This document shows positions 1 to 6,080 of a stretch of DNA of 9,402 bases, one piece after another. The stretch is from NCBI GenBank assembly GCA_964591565.1, contig CAZQEC010000038.1, positions 1 to 9,402 of the forward strand, written 5' to 3'. The notes beneath the pieces were generated by a model that worked only from the letters and a program-made list of their open reading frames with translations, was not told where the DNA came from and did not search any database. This DNA comes from CAZQEC01 sp964591565 (GTDB lineage: Bacteria > Patescibacteriota > UBA1384 > CAJBMM01). A program made the translations under genes and the position numbers. Within the stretch, counting starts at the first letter, position 1. Every line of letters begins with the position of its first letter.

Positions 1-240
1 AGCAGCGTTGTCGAGAATACCAATCCGTTCGCCTTCTTTCAGTGAACCGAAGTGATCCACTGTCGAAAGGGCGTGTGCCGCTGTAGTGAAACCCGCGTGC
101 AATGTGTTCATGCTGTGGGTTTCAAAGAATGTCGTGCGTAGGTCGTGCGGAAAAAAACATCTTTGGGCAGCGATTTCGTAGCGACCCTTGTCTGATCCTC
201 CACAGTCTGTGACCAAGATTACATGTGCGTACTTTTTCAT
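1..240 (-). CDS. SAM hydroxide adenosyltransferase-like protein (DUF62 / SAM-dependent chlorinase-fluorinase family), N-terminal part
   Basis: The minus strand reads 80 codons from an ATG at 240 to the window edge, so the 3' part is missing. The peptide begins MKKYAHVILVTDCGGSDKG. This matches the start of the DUF62 family, which usually opens with a short beta strand followed by TDFG and an aspartate a few residues later (here T11, D12, G14, D17). A later segment, ETHSMNTLHAGFTTAAHAL (about 40-58), fits the family's 'THxI...AA..L' region, and GILDNAA at 74-80 sits where the family has VVDPGVG. Family members hydrolyse S-adenosylmethionine to adenosine and methionine. Here the Phe of TDFG is Cys and the DPGVG-like motif is altered, so substrate and activity are uncertain. 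An AGAGGAA Shine-Dalgarno (plus 243-249) sits just upstream and supports the start. The assignment rests on a fragment and on recalled family motifs. Confidence 0.6.
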   Translation of the reverse strand, partial: MKKYAHVILVTDCGGSDKGRYEIAAQRCFFPHDLRTTFFETHSMNTLHAGFTTAAHALSTVDHFGSLKEGERIGILDNAA

Positions 241-261
241 TTTTTCCTCTTTTGTTGTGAT

Positions 262-286
262 GCCCGAATCGCTCGGGCGAGCGATT
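262..286 (-). promoter_or_regulatory. Two overlapping, mutually exclusive leader hairpins
   Basis: Within the predicted leader of the DUF62-like gene, AATCGCTC (267-274) pairs perfectly with GAGCGATT (279-286) around a 4-nt loop. Overlapping it, GCCCGA (262-267) pairs with TCGGGC (273-278) around a 5-nt loop. The two cannot form together because they share bases 267 and 273-278. The second ends about 12 nt before the ribosome binding site (243-249). Such alternatives are seen in leader-controlled genes, but no ligand-binding core can be recognised. Confidence 0.4.
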
Positions 287-297
287 TGCCTAGTGAG

Positions 298-350
298 TGA
301 GGCGAACATATTAGGTACAAATAAATTTTGCGTCCAATATGTTCGCCTCA
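298..350. promoter_or_regulatory. Perfect 15-bp inverted repeat flanking the promoter (candidate operator)
   Basis: TGAGGCGAACATATT at 298-312 is repeated as its exact reverse complement at 336-350, with 23 bp between. The arms meet the candidate -35 and -10 hexamers of the minus-strand gene. The predicted transcript would start inside one arm, so the repeat would act as DNA rather than as an RNA hairpin. No T-run follows on either strand, which argues against a terminator. Each arm contains CGAACATAT, which resembles half of the Gram-positive LexA (Cheo) box CGAAC-N4-GTTCG, but neither arm completes the box. A protein-binding site for a dimer or tetramer is the simplest reading. Confidence 0.5.
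308..336 (-). promoter_or_regulatory. Candidate promoter of the DUF62-like gene
   Basis: Read on the minus strand there is a TGGACG hexamer (plus 331-336), a 17-nt spacer and a TAATAT hexamer (plus 308-313). Each matches the sigma70 consensus at 4 of 6 positions. Transcription would begin near 301, leaving a leader of about 60 nt before the ATG at 240. The hexamers lie at the inner borders of the two arms of a long inverted repeat, which suggests a regulated promoter. The match is moderate and is an inference. Confidence 0.4.
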
Positions 351-391
351 AAAATAAGAGAGGTTGGATAAAGTAGGATTTATCAAAGAAC

Positions 392-422
392 AAAAAACAG
401 CCCGCATTCGGGGCTGTTTTTT
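392..422. terminator. Bidirectional intrinsic terminator
   Basis: CAGCCC (398-403) and GGGCTG (411-416) form a GC-rich stem around a 7-nt loop. The stem is flanked by A6 (392-397) and T6 (417-422), so a U-tract follows the stem in both directions. It isolates the minus-strand gene at the left edge from the region to its right. Confidence 0.85.
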
Positions 423-448
423 GAGTTTCATTTTCTAAAAGTTATTTT

Positions 449-550
449 ATGCAACGCAATAAGCAATCCCGAATTATTTGGGTGTTCATCATCATTGCCA
501 TCATATTTTGGGCACTTTTTATTTGCATATATACAGTTAATCATTTCTGA
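449..550 (+). CDS. Possible 33-aa single-pass membrane protein
   Basis: An ATG-to-TGA frame of 33 codons encodes a basic, polar start (MQRNKQSR) followed by a continuous hydrophobic stretch of about 22 residues (9-30, beginning IIWVFIIIAI) and a short polar end. This is the shape of a small membrane protein with its N terminus in the cytoplasm, by the positive-inside rule. There is no strong ribosome binding site (only a weak TAAAAG, 435-440) and no promoter in a sensible place between the terminator at 392-422 and the ATG. The frame is short enough to occur by chance. Function unknown. Confidence 0.3.
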   Translation: MQRNKQSRIIWVFIIIAIIFWALFICIYTVNHF

Positions 551-592
551 AGAATAAAGTCAAGCTTACGAATCGTATGATAGACTTAAAAG

Positions 593-770
593 ACGAATGG
601 CGAATGAGAAACAATTAGCAATGAGATTGTATCAGGTATTATGTATCAGGTATCAGGGGTATAAGATAAAAAAATTGTCGCTTGGACATTTTCTCTTGCA
701 TGATACCTTATACGTTATACGTTATACGATGAACCCCGCTACTAACTACTCACTACCTACTACGAACTAA
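593..770. repeat. Compound heptanucleotide tandem repeats
   Basis: Five short tracts in 178 bp all have a 7-bp period but different units. They are CGAATGG/CGAATGA (594-607), CAATTAG/CAATGAG (612-625), TATCAGG in three copies plus one TATTATG variant (630-657), TGATACC followed by three exact TTATACG copies (701-728), and CTACTAA, CTACTCA, CTACCTA, CTACGAA (739-766) followed by CTAA. The TATCAGG tract and the TGATACC/TTATACG tract are related as reverse complements (GGTATCA versus TGATACC; GGTATAA versus TTATACG). Only 667-700 lacks the pattern. No coding potential is evident. Confidence 0.75.
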
Positions 771-780
771 TTGGAAGCCC

Positions 781-789
781 TGTTACAAT
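781..789 (+). promoter_or_regulatory. Extended -10 promoter for the GT-C-like gene, leaderless arrangement
   Basis: TGTTACAAT forms an extended -10 element (TG-N-TACAAT, hexamer 784-789). No good -35 is found at the expected distance (761-766 reads TACGAA, inside a heptad repeat), which an extended -10 can tolerate. The expected start of transcription, about 7 nt after the hexamer, falls on the A of the ATG at 796. No Shine-Dalgarno precedes that ATG. Confidence 0.5.
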
Positions 790-795
790 AATAAT

Positions 796-2277
796 ATGCG
801 TTTACTTAAACACCCTGCGTCGCCTTGGATTATTTTAGTCGTTGTGGCACTGTTGTGGCGCGTAGTTTACGCATATTGGACGCCAATATTGGAGCAATAC
901 ATCGTGCCCCCGGGTGATGATGCAGTTTTTCATATCACCGCAATTAACAACCTAATGCAAGGACATCTGACCTTATTTTCCGGAACTTATCCACTGGGAT
1001 TCCATTATATTATTGCGATATTGGCAACGTTACTTGGCATATCTGCTTTGCAAGCAGTAATTTGGCTGACCCCAGCACTATTGGTTATTCCGATATTGGT
1101 GATCTATTTCGTCGGATCACGCTTGTTCAAAAGCGATGCCGCTGGCGCGATTGCGTCCGCATCTTGGGCATTTTTAGCGCTTGGGCCAGTGCGGGCGCTA
1201 GGCGATGGCAACTATGTTAATTTGCTTGCCTCAAGCATTTTATTGCCCCTAGCTGTCTTATCTATTTACAACGCCGTGCAAGCACCAAAACTGAAGCGAT
1301 ATCTATTAGCTGTTTTAATGGTGGGGTTAATTGCCATTACACATCATTTAACTCTCGTTTATCTACTGGTGATCATAATGCCGTCGCTGACATTGATTTT
1401 ATTCGAAAAGATATGGAGCACTCGCCACTCTCGTCAATCGTGGCGCACCGTTTTCGCGATTGTCGGCATTGCTTTCGCCATTCTGACTTTGCTGTATGTG
1501 TTTTATCGCACCATGCTTGGCCCATATTTATCTAATCTATGGCAGGGCCAAAGCTTGGCGCAGGCGTTTGGGACCGATAACAAATCGCTCGATCTAATTA
1601 AAATTTTAGAGATCAATAATGCCGCGCTGATTGTTTTGGGCTTAGTCGGTTTAATTGCTTTGATGTTGTCTCGCTCCAATCGTCATCTCAAATTAATTAT
1701 GGCTAGTTGGGTACTTATTTTAATCGCTATTTCGACGGCGCCGTATTTGGCTCTGCAGGGGCGATTTGCGCGGGAGTTAGCGGTACCCTGCGCGTTATTA
1801 GTCGGATTTTTGGGAGCAGCTTTCGTCCGTCTGGCGACTCGGCATAAAGCGACCGCTGGCGCAGTCTTCATCATTGTACTTGTTTTTAGTATCGACCTCC
1901 TGGCCAGTTTTTCCCGCCCGTTTACTTTGCCTAATCCATTCAGTGCCCTGATGCGAGTTGATCACACCGAGGAAACGGCGATCAAAAAACTACGCACCAT
2001 ATCAAATCCTAGCACCATTATTTTATCCGCCAATAGCAATCCGTTTTTACCATTGCTAGTCGATGCCAACATCATCGTGCCACCAGTGGCGGGGGATTTG
2101 GTTGATATTTTGCGACAACCCATTGATATTGTGTACATTGGCGCTCGCCCGGCTTTGACCGAGATTTATCCGTATTATCAAAATTATGACGAAATCAGCC
2201 AAGCCCTGCGCGCCATTCCTAAATTAGAATTAGTGGAGCAATTTGCCAATGGCAGCGCCATTTATCGGATGAAGTGA
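796..2277 (+). CDS. Polytopic membrane protein, probable GT-C-type glycosyltransferase
   Basis: The 493-residue protein has roughly ten hydrophobic membrane segments between residues 10 and about 375, and a C-terminal soluble part (about 380-493) likely outside the membrane. Just after the first membrane segment is PPGDDAVFH (38-46), with adjacent acidic residues D41-D42 and H46, followed by YPLGFH (65-70). Acidic residues in the first external loop are the catalytic hallmark of GT-C glycosyltransferases, which move sugars from polyprenyl-phosphate carriers to acceptors outside the membrane. The C-terminal part ends like other such proteins, with a short domain closing in NGSAIYRMK. I infer a role in surface polysaccharide or glycoprotein assembly, in keeping with the rhamnose operon nearby. 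The exact family, donor and acceptor cannot be read from sequence. The gene seems to be transcribed without a leader, and its stop codon abuts a repeat element. An uncharacterised membrane protein is the alternative. Confidence 0.6.
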   Translation: MRLLKHPASPWIILVVVALLWRVVYAYWTPILEQYIVPPGDDAVFHITAINNLMQGHLTLFSGTYPLGFHYIIAILATLLGISALQAVIWLTPALLVIPILVIYFVGSRLFKSDAAGAIASASWAFLALGPVRALGDGNYVNLLASSILLPLAVLSIYNAVQAPKLKRYLLAVLMVGLIAITHHLTLVYLLVIIMPSLTLILFEKIWSTRHSRQSWRTVFAIVGIAFAILTLLYVFYRTMLGPYLSNLWQGQSLAQAFGTDNKSLDLIKILEINNAALIVLGLVGLIALMLSRSNRHLKLIMASWVLILIAISTAPYLALQGRFARELAVPCALLVGFLGAAFVRLATRHKATAGAVFIIVLVFSIDLLASFSRPFTLPNPFSALMRVDHTEETAIKKLRTISNPSTIILSANSNPFLPLLVDANIIVPPVAGDLVDILRQPIDIVYIGARPALTEIYPYYQNYDEISQALRAIPKLELVEQFANGSAIYRMK

Positions 2278-2459
2278 GAGCCTGTTTAGAATATCATGAC
2301 TTGAAAAAACATTCATATTTTGAGCGAAAAGCACGAAGACTGACGAACCATATCGAGATACGGTGAGGAAAAATGAGTGATTTGCAGCCAAAATATGAAT
2401 GTTTTAACAGTCAAGCGCTATTTAAATCTGATTTGTGCGTTGATATTCTAATCAGGCTC
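2278..2459. mobile_element. MITE-like 182-bp palindromic element, no transposase
   Basis: The ends are an 18-bp terminal inverted repeat with 17 matches: GAGCCTGTTTAGAATATC (2278-2295) and GATATTCTAATCAGGCTC (2442-2459). A second, perfect 17-bp inverted repeat lies inside it: AAAACATTCATATTTTG (2306-2322) and CAAAATATGAATGTTTT (2389-2405). The centre holds a small hairpin, CCATATC-GA-GATACGG (2348-2363, one mismatch). There is no open reading frame for a transposase. The bases just outside are TGA on the left (the stop codon of the upstream gene) and TAA on the right. This suggests a TNA-type target but is not an exact duplication. Nested terminal repeats around a short non-coding core are typical of non-autonomous elements. 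On the minus strand the inner stem is followed by six T residues (2304-2309), so it may also terminate the converging protease transcript. Confidence 0.65.
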
Positions 2460-2490
2460 TAAGATCAGGTGCTTGGCAATATCCACATCA

Positions 2491-4518
2491 CTACGGCACC
2501 TTAACGTCCCAATAAATGCCTAAATCCTCCATCCAGGTTATGCTGTCTGCCACTAGCTGGAAGTATTCACGATAAGTGCCCGGGGCGCGGCCGTCATTGC
2601 GCATCCAAAACGAAAATGTCGCCGTTGATCCTGGCGCGACGGTTGATTCCTGCATCTGAATGCGATTTGACGATATCCACCCCGAAATTTGCCCATTAGC
2701 GCTTTCGCGCGTGAATCCAGAAATGCGATCTTGGTCGCGTGATGTGGCTAAATGTACACTGTTTTTCGTCCAAGTGGCAACACCAGTGTTTTTGACTGTC
2801 ACTGTAAATTGATACGCTGATCCATTAGCCAACGACGTTGGATAGGCATTTTGCGACAGATGCTGGTGTTTATATTGTTCCGCCAACGAAAGTACCTTAA
2901 CGTCCCAATAGATACCAAAATCTTCCATCTTGCCTATACCGTCGGCGATCGGCCGAAAATACTCGCGATAAGTACCCGGCGCCATGTTGCTCGGTGCCTG
3001 TAGCCAAAAAACGTAATTGCCTAACCCGCCCGGCGCCACGGTGTCCTCTTGCAAAGTGACGCGATTTGGCGAAATCCAGCCGGAGGTCGCGCTCGATCCA
3101 GATTCGCGTAAGAACGGCGAAATGCGATCTTGGTCGCGATCGGTGCCCAAGTTGACTACACCTTTTTGCCAGGTGGTGTCGCCAGTGTTTTTGATGATCA
3201 GGGTCAGTTGCGCCGCCGCGCCAGGTGCAATTTCAGGATATGGGCTTTGACCGACGTGTTGAAAGTGATATGAAAGAAATTGTTGCACGGCAGAATCGGC
3301 TTGAATAATACCCGATCCAGTATATTTATCTACTCCGCTCGAATCAACGTCTTTGGCGGTATCACGCACCACTTTGTACACATCGTCTTTGCTCACAGTT
3401 GATTTTTGCGCCTTAATTAATGAAACTAACCCGGTCACAAACGGCGTCGAGATGGAGGTGCCTGATGCGCTACTATAGCCACCGCTGTTGTTGGTTGACA
3501 CAATAGACTCACCCACCGCCACCACGTCCAAATAACTGCCGTAGTTTGAAAAACTCGATCTGCTTAAAGCGGTTGACACTGACCCGACCGCCAACACCTC
3601 ATCAAATCCAGCCGGGTAAAGTTTAGTCTCGGTACCACTGTTGCCCGAGGCGGCCACCATTAACACCGAACGCGACCAGGCGTAATCAACCTGATCCTTA
3701 ACTGTTTGGCTAAAGTCGCCACCAAAACTCATGTTAATAACGCTAGCGCCTTGATCAACCGCCCAGCGTATGCCACTGGCTACATCGGTATCGGTGCCGA
3801 CGCCGTTGCTTCGAATTACTTTGACTGGGATTATTTTGACCGCCCAATCGCTACCGGCAACACCAATGTTGTTATTGGTGCCAGCGCCAATAATGCCCGC
3901 CACAATGGTACCGTGACCCTCGTCATCCGAGTTATCAGACGCATTAAGTGCGCTATTAGTCGTAAAATTGTATCCTGCCACCATTTTGCTACTTAAGTCT
4001 TCATGGCCACCCATTACGCCAGTGTCCAGCACCGCTACCTTGATTGTACTGGCACCTGTTTGGCTGTCCCACGCTCGTGGAAAGTTCATGGTCGCAAAAT
4101 AACTCTGGCTAGAATAGCGTGGATCATTAGGGGTTTTGGCGATTGAGTAAGTAATTTCTGGATTTGCTTGCTCAATTAGATCGGATTTTTCAGCTTCACT
4201 AAAGTTGGCCAAGTCAGTTGTATGAATGCGAATTAATTGGAGGTTTGTAATGTCGTCAAAGTGAATTTGACGATCGGTTAACAGTCGCTTTAATTCATTT
4301 AGCTTTTTCGCTTTGATATTGACAAAACCGGTCGGTCCACTTCGATTAGTCTGCTTTGTACCATATCTTTCTGCAGTGTAGAGGCGCTGATCAATGTCAC
4401 TGGTCTTGATTGGTGCGGTGGCGCGCGCCAGCAACGTTATAGCGGTCAAGATTATGAAAATTGATAATGAAACAGCACCGCTCCATAGTTTAATTTTGGG
4501 TGAGCGTAAGTTAATCAT
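2491..4518 (-). CDS. Exported subtilisin-like serine protease (S8 family) with two NBR1-Ig-like modules
   Basis: The 675-residue protein starts with a basic segment and a hydrophobic helix (about 14-31), either a signal peptide or an anchor. A likely prodomain follows (about 40-135). The S8 catalytic domain covers about 140-415: Asp in VAVLDTG (D165), His in GHGT (H202), oxyanion Asn in AASGNSG (N293) and Ser in SGTSISTP (S355). All four are intact, so an active protease is expected. Two Ig-like modules of about 125 residues follow (417-543 and 550-675), each with KNTG..TW, DRDQDRI or SRDQDRI, SGWIS.NR and GIYWDVKV motifs. They resemble the 'NBR1 Ig-like' fold and probably bind a surface partner; this is inferred. 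The gene follows the lysozyme-like gene by 18 bp with no clear Shine-Dalgarno. A five-codon frame (MMKKI, 4520-4534) ends in a TGA that overlaps the ATG, so reinitiation or coupling is possible. Substrate unknown. Confidence 0.9.
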   Translation of the reverse strand: MINLRSPKIKLWSGAVSLSIFIILTAITLLARATAPIKTSDIDQRLYTAERYGTKQTNRSGPTGFVNIKAKKLNELKRLLTDRQIHFDDITNLQLIRIHTTDLANFSEAEKSDLIEQANPEITYSIAKTPNDPRYSSQSYFATMNFPRAWDSQTGASTIKVAVLDTGVMGGHEDLSSKMVAGYNFTTNSALNASDNSDDEGHGTIVAGIIGAGTNNNIGVAGSDWAVKIIPVKVIRSNGVGTDTDVASGIRWAVDQGASVINMSFGGDFSQTVKDQVDYAWSRSVLMVAASGNSGTETKLYPAGFDEVLAVGSVSTALSRSSFSNYGSYLDVVAVGESIVSTNNSGGYSSASGTSISTPFVTGLVSLIKAQKSTVSKDDVYKVVRDTAKDVDSSGVDKYTGSGIIQADSAVQQFLSYHFQHVGQSPYPEIAPGAAAQLTLIIKNTGDTTWQKGVVNLGTDRDQDRISPFLRESGSSATSGWISPNRVTLQEDTVAPGGLGNYVFWLQAPSNMAPGTYREYFRPIADGIGKMEDFGIYWDVKVLSLAEQYKHQHLSQNAYPTSLANGSAYQFTVTVKNTGVATWTKNSVHLATSRDQDRISGFTRESANGQISGWISSNRIQMQESTVAPGSTATFSFWMRNDGRAPGTYREYFQLVADSITWMEDLGIYWDVKVP
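2494..2871 (-). repeat. Ig-like module B2 (alpha type) in the protease
   Basis: Protein residues 550-675. Alpha-type hallmarks are WTK after the KNTG motif, ATSRDQDRI, SFWMRND with one residue fewer before APGT, and YFQLVAD. It is closest to module A1 in the neighbouring protein. Confidence 0.75.
2890..3270 (-). repeat. Ig-like module B1 (beta type) in the protease
   Basis: Protein residues 417-543. Beta-type hallmarks are WQKG, GTDRDQDRI, FWLQAPSNMAPGT (one residue longer than in the alpha type) and YFRPIADG. It is closest to module A2 in the neighbouring protein. The usual GxxWM near the end reads GIGKM here, so one conserved Trp is lost. Confidence 0.75.
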
Positions 4519-4536
4519 ATTTTTTTCATCATGGTT

Positions 4537-6051
4537 TTATCTAACACTGACTTCCCAATATATACCTAAATCGCGCATCCAAGTCACCCCATCAACCACC
4601 GGCCGAAAATATTCGCGAATTGTGCCCGGAGTCATATTTTGCTGTGCCTGCATCCAAAACGAATAGGTGGCGTTCTCATTTGGCGCCACCGTATTCTCAT
4701 TCATAGTGATGCGATTTTGCGATACCCAACCGGAAACACGAGGTGAGCCATCGCCCGATTCACGTAAGAATGATGTGATGCGATCAGGGTCACGATCGGT
4801 GGCTAAATTAACCGTGCCTTTTTGCCAAGTTTTAGTGCCGCTGTTTTTAATGGTCACCACAAAATTATATGCTTGACCTCTGATGAGCGTTGGATAAGCG
4901 TTTTGTGATACGAAATCGTAATTATAGCGCAAGGAAGTCGCGTCAAGCAAGCTGATAACGTGAACGTCCCAGTAAATGCCGTAGTCTTCCATCCACTCCA
5001 CCCCATCCGCCACTAACTGAAAGTATTCGGAGTATGTGCCGGGAGACACATTGTCATTACGCATCCAAAACGAATAAGTAGCTGTTTGACCTGGGCTAAC
5101 ACTTGTTTCACGAAATTGGATGCGATTGGGTGATATCCAGCCGGAGATCACGCTCTCGCCAGCCGTACCTTCGCGCACAAATCTTGGCACTCGATCGCGA
5201 GAACGACTGGTGGCCAAATTGACCACGCCTTTTGTCCAGGTAGCAGTGCCGCTATTTTTGACCGTGACAGTGAAGTTATAAGCGTCGCCGGGCCCTAAGT
5301 TTGGATAGCTGTTCTGGCTGATAAATTGATGACTATAACTGGGGAAATAAAGTAAGTACAGCCGAGTGAAACTTTGAATGTGCGGGGTGTAACGATATAA
5401 AGCGGCGGTCGCGGAGTTGGCAAACGTAACGCTCGTTGAATCAATGGTGACCGTTTGACCGGGATAGCCCGGTTTAGCGGCAAAACCCGATGAGCCGTAA
5501 TATTGAGTGCGCCAAGCGTCATTTTTGAACCCGGCTTCATAGTTATAGCGTAACTGCCAGGCGGCCCATTCTACTTGATTAGTAAATCCAGCGTATTTGG
5601 CGTTACAACCCTCTCCATCAGGACAACCATAGCCCATCGCCTTACGCAAGCTGTCGTCGTTGCGATTGATCATGGTCAATAATCCTTGCTCTTTTTGTAA
5701 GGTGACCAACAAAACGCGCGGGCTCACAGTGCCCGTACTAGTGTCGATAGTAACACCGCTCGATGACCCAGATGCTTGCCCGTATCCATGTGCCGCGTCA
5801 TAAATAATTTGGGCGGCACTGCGACCACCTTCGCTAAAATCCTTCAAAAAACCACCCCGCAAGGTCAAGAAAGTTTGAATATCTGCAGCGGTCATCACAT
5901 CAACGTTGGTGAAACCAGCGTCACTAATGAGATTATTGTTATCGGTGGCGGCTTGAGCTGGTTGGGAAGTGGCTAATGGTGTTACAGAAAATAATAGTCC
6001 CGCCGTCATTATTACGGCAAAATACGTCCGCAGATATTTGATTAGGTTCAT
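4537..6051 (-). CDS. Exported lysozyme-like protein (putative peptidoglycan hydrolase) with two NBR1-Ig-like modules
   Basis: The 504-residue protein has a signal peptide (MNLIKYLRTYFAVIMTAG..., cleavage likely after PAQA, residue 34). A domain of about 190 residues follows (about 41-232) with FLTLRGGFLKDF, RSAAQIIYDAA, LQKEQGLLT and AMGYGCPDGEGC motifs. I recognise this combination from exported proteins of actinobacteria and Saccharibacteria. The Glu in KEQ (E121) is placed like the catalytic acid of lysozyme-fold enzymes, and C143/C149 could form a disulfide. Peptidoglycan cleavage is inferred from that resemblance. Two Ig-like modules (241-366, 378-504) make up the rest and may anchor the enzyme at a surface. 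A start seven codons further upstream (6072) is open, but a perfect AAGGAGGG lies inside that extension, so 6051 is the better start. The gene has its own promoter and is followed after 18 bp by the protease, with which it probably forms an operon. Confidence 0.75.
   Translation of the reverse strand: MNLIKYLRTYFAVIMTAGLLFSVTPLATSQPAQAATDNNNLISDAGFTNVDVMTAADIQTFLTLRGGFLKDFSEGGRSAAQIIYDAAHGYGQASGSSSGVTIDTSTGTVSPRVLLVTLQKEQGLLTMINRNDDSLRKAMGYGCPDGEGCNAKYAGFTNQVEWAAWQLRYNYEAGFKNDAWRTQYYGSSGFAAKPGYPGQTVTIDSTSVTFANSATAALYRYTPHIQSFTRLYLLYFPSYSHQFISQNSYPNLGPGDAYNFTVTVKNSGTATWTKGVVNLATSRSRDRVPRFVREGTAGESVISGWISPNRIQFRETSVSPGQTATYSFWMRNDNVSPGTYSEYFQLVADGVEWMEDYGIYWDVHVISLLDATSLRYNYDFVSQNAYPTLIRGQAYNFVVTIKNSGTKTWQKGTVNLATDRDPDRITSFLRESGDGSPRVSGWVSQNRITMNENTVAPNENATYSFWMQAQQNMTPGTIREYFRPVVDGVTWMRDLGIYWEVSVR
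4540..4920 (-). repeat. Ig-like module A2 (beta type) in the lysozyme-like protein
   Basis: Protein residues 378-504. It has KNSGTKTWQKG, ATDRDPDRI, FWMQAQQNMTPGT and YFRPVVDG, the beta-type features also seen in module B1 of the protease. It forms the C terminus of the protein. Confidence 0.75.
4954..5331 (-). repeat. Ig-like module A1 (alpha type) in the lysozyme-like protein
   Basis: Protein residues 241-366. It has KNSGTATWTKG, ATSRSRDRV, SFWMRNDNVSPGT and YFQLVADG, the alpha-type features also seen in module B2 of the protease. A linker of about 11 residues joins it to module A2. Confidence 0.75.
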
Positions 6052-6055
6052 ACTT

Positions 6056-6063
6056 CCCTCCTT
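6056..6063 (-). promoter_or_regulatory. Strong Shine-Dalgarno deciding the start of the lysozyme-like gene
   Basis: The minus strand reads AAGGAGGG, ending 4 nt before the ATG at 6051. This is a full anti-16S match at good spacing. It lies within the alternative upstream extension and therefore favours 6051 over 6072. Confidence 0.85.
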
Positions 6064-6080
6064 CGAAACCAATAATAAAC

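Larger units (their letters stand above)
241..795. other. Intergenic region with regulatory and repetitive sequence
   Basis: No long credible gene lies here. From left to right it holds the ribosome binding site and leader hairpins of the minus-strand gene (243-286), an inverted repeat that frames that gene's candidate promoter (298-350), a bidirectional intrinsic terminator (392-422), a possible 33-codon membrane ORF (449-550), a run of 7-bp tandem repeat tracts (593-770), and an extended -10 promoter for the following plus-strand gene (781-789). A 62-codon plus-strand reading frame at 188-376 overlaps the minus-strand gene and these control elements. It has no recognisable features and I do not regard it as a gene. 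Confidence 0.7.

Noticed and set aside
298..350. Intrinsic terminator reading of the long inverted repeat
   Set aside because: No T-run follows the stem on either strand, and the 23-nt loop is long. The true terminator is at 392-422.
298..350. Complete LexA (Cheo) box
   Set aside because: Each arm has only the CGAAC-ATAT half. The matching GTTCG is missing at the right spacing within either arm.
188..376. 62-codon plus-strand reading frame
   Set aside because: It overlaps the minus-strand DUF62-like gene start, its promoter and the inverted repeat. It has no ribosome binding site or recognisable domain.
593..770. CRISPR-like array
   Set aside because: Units are 7 bp, directly adjacent, with no spacers of uniform length and no cas genes.
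2460..2462. Exact target-site duplication of the MITE-like element
   Set aside because: The flanking triplets are TGA and TAA, which fit a TNA pattern but are not identical, so no duplication is claimed.
3706..3996. Plus-strand frames of 96, 90 and other codons opposite the protease and lysozyme-like genes (also 4394-4666, 3017-3250, 4667-4876)
   Set aside because: They lie antisense within genes with intact catalytic motifs, and their composition follows the opposing codons.
6052..6072. Upstream start at 6072 for the lysozyme-like gene
   Set aside because: The extra seven codons are encoded by the ribosome binding site of the 6051 start and would extend the signal peptide unusually.
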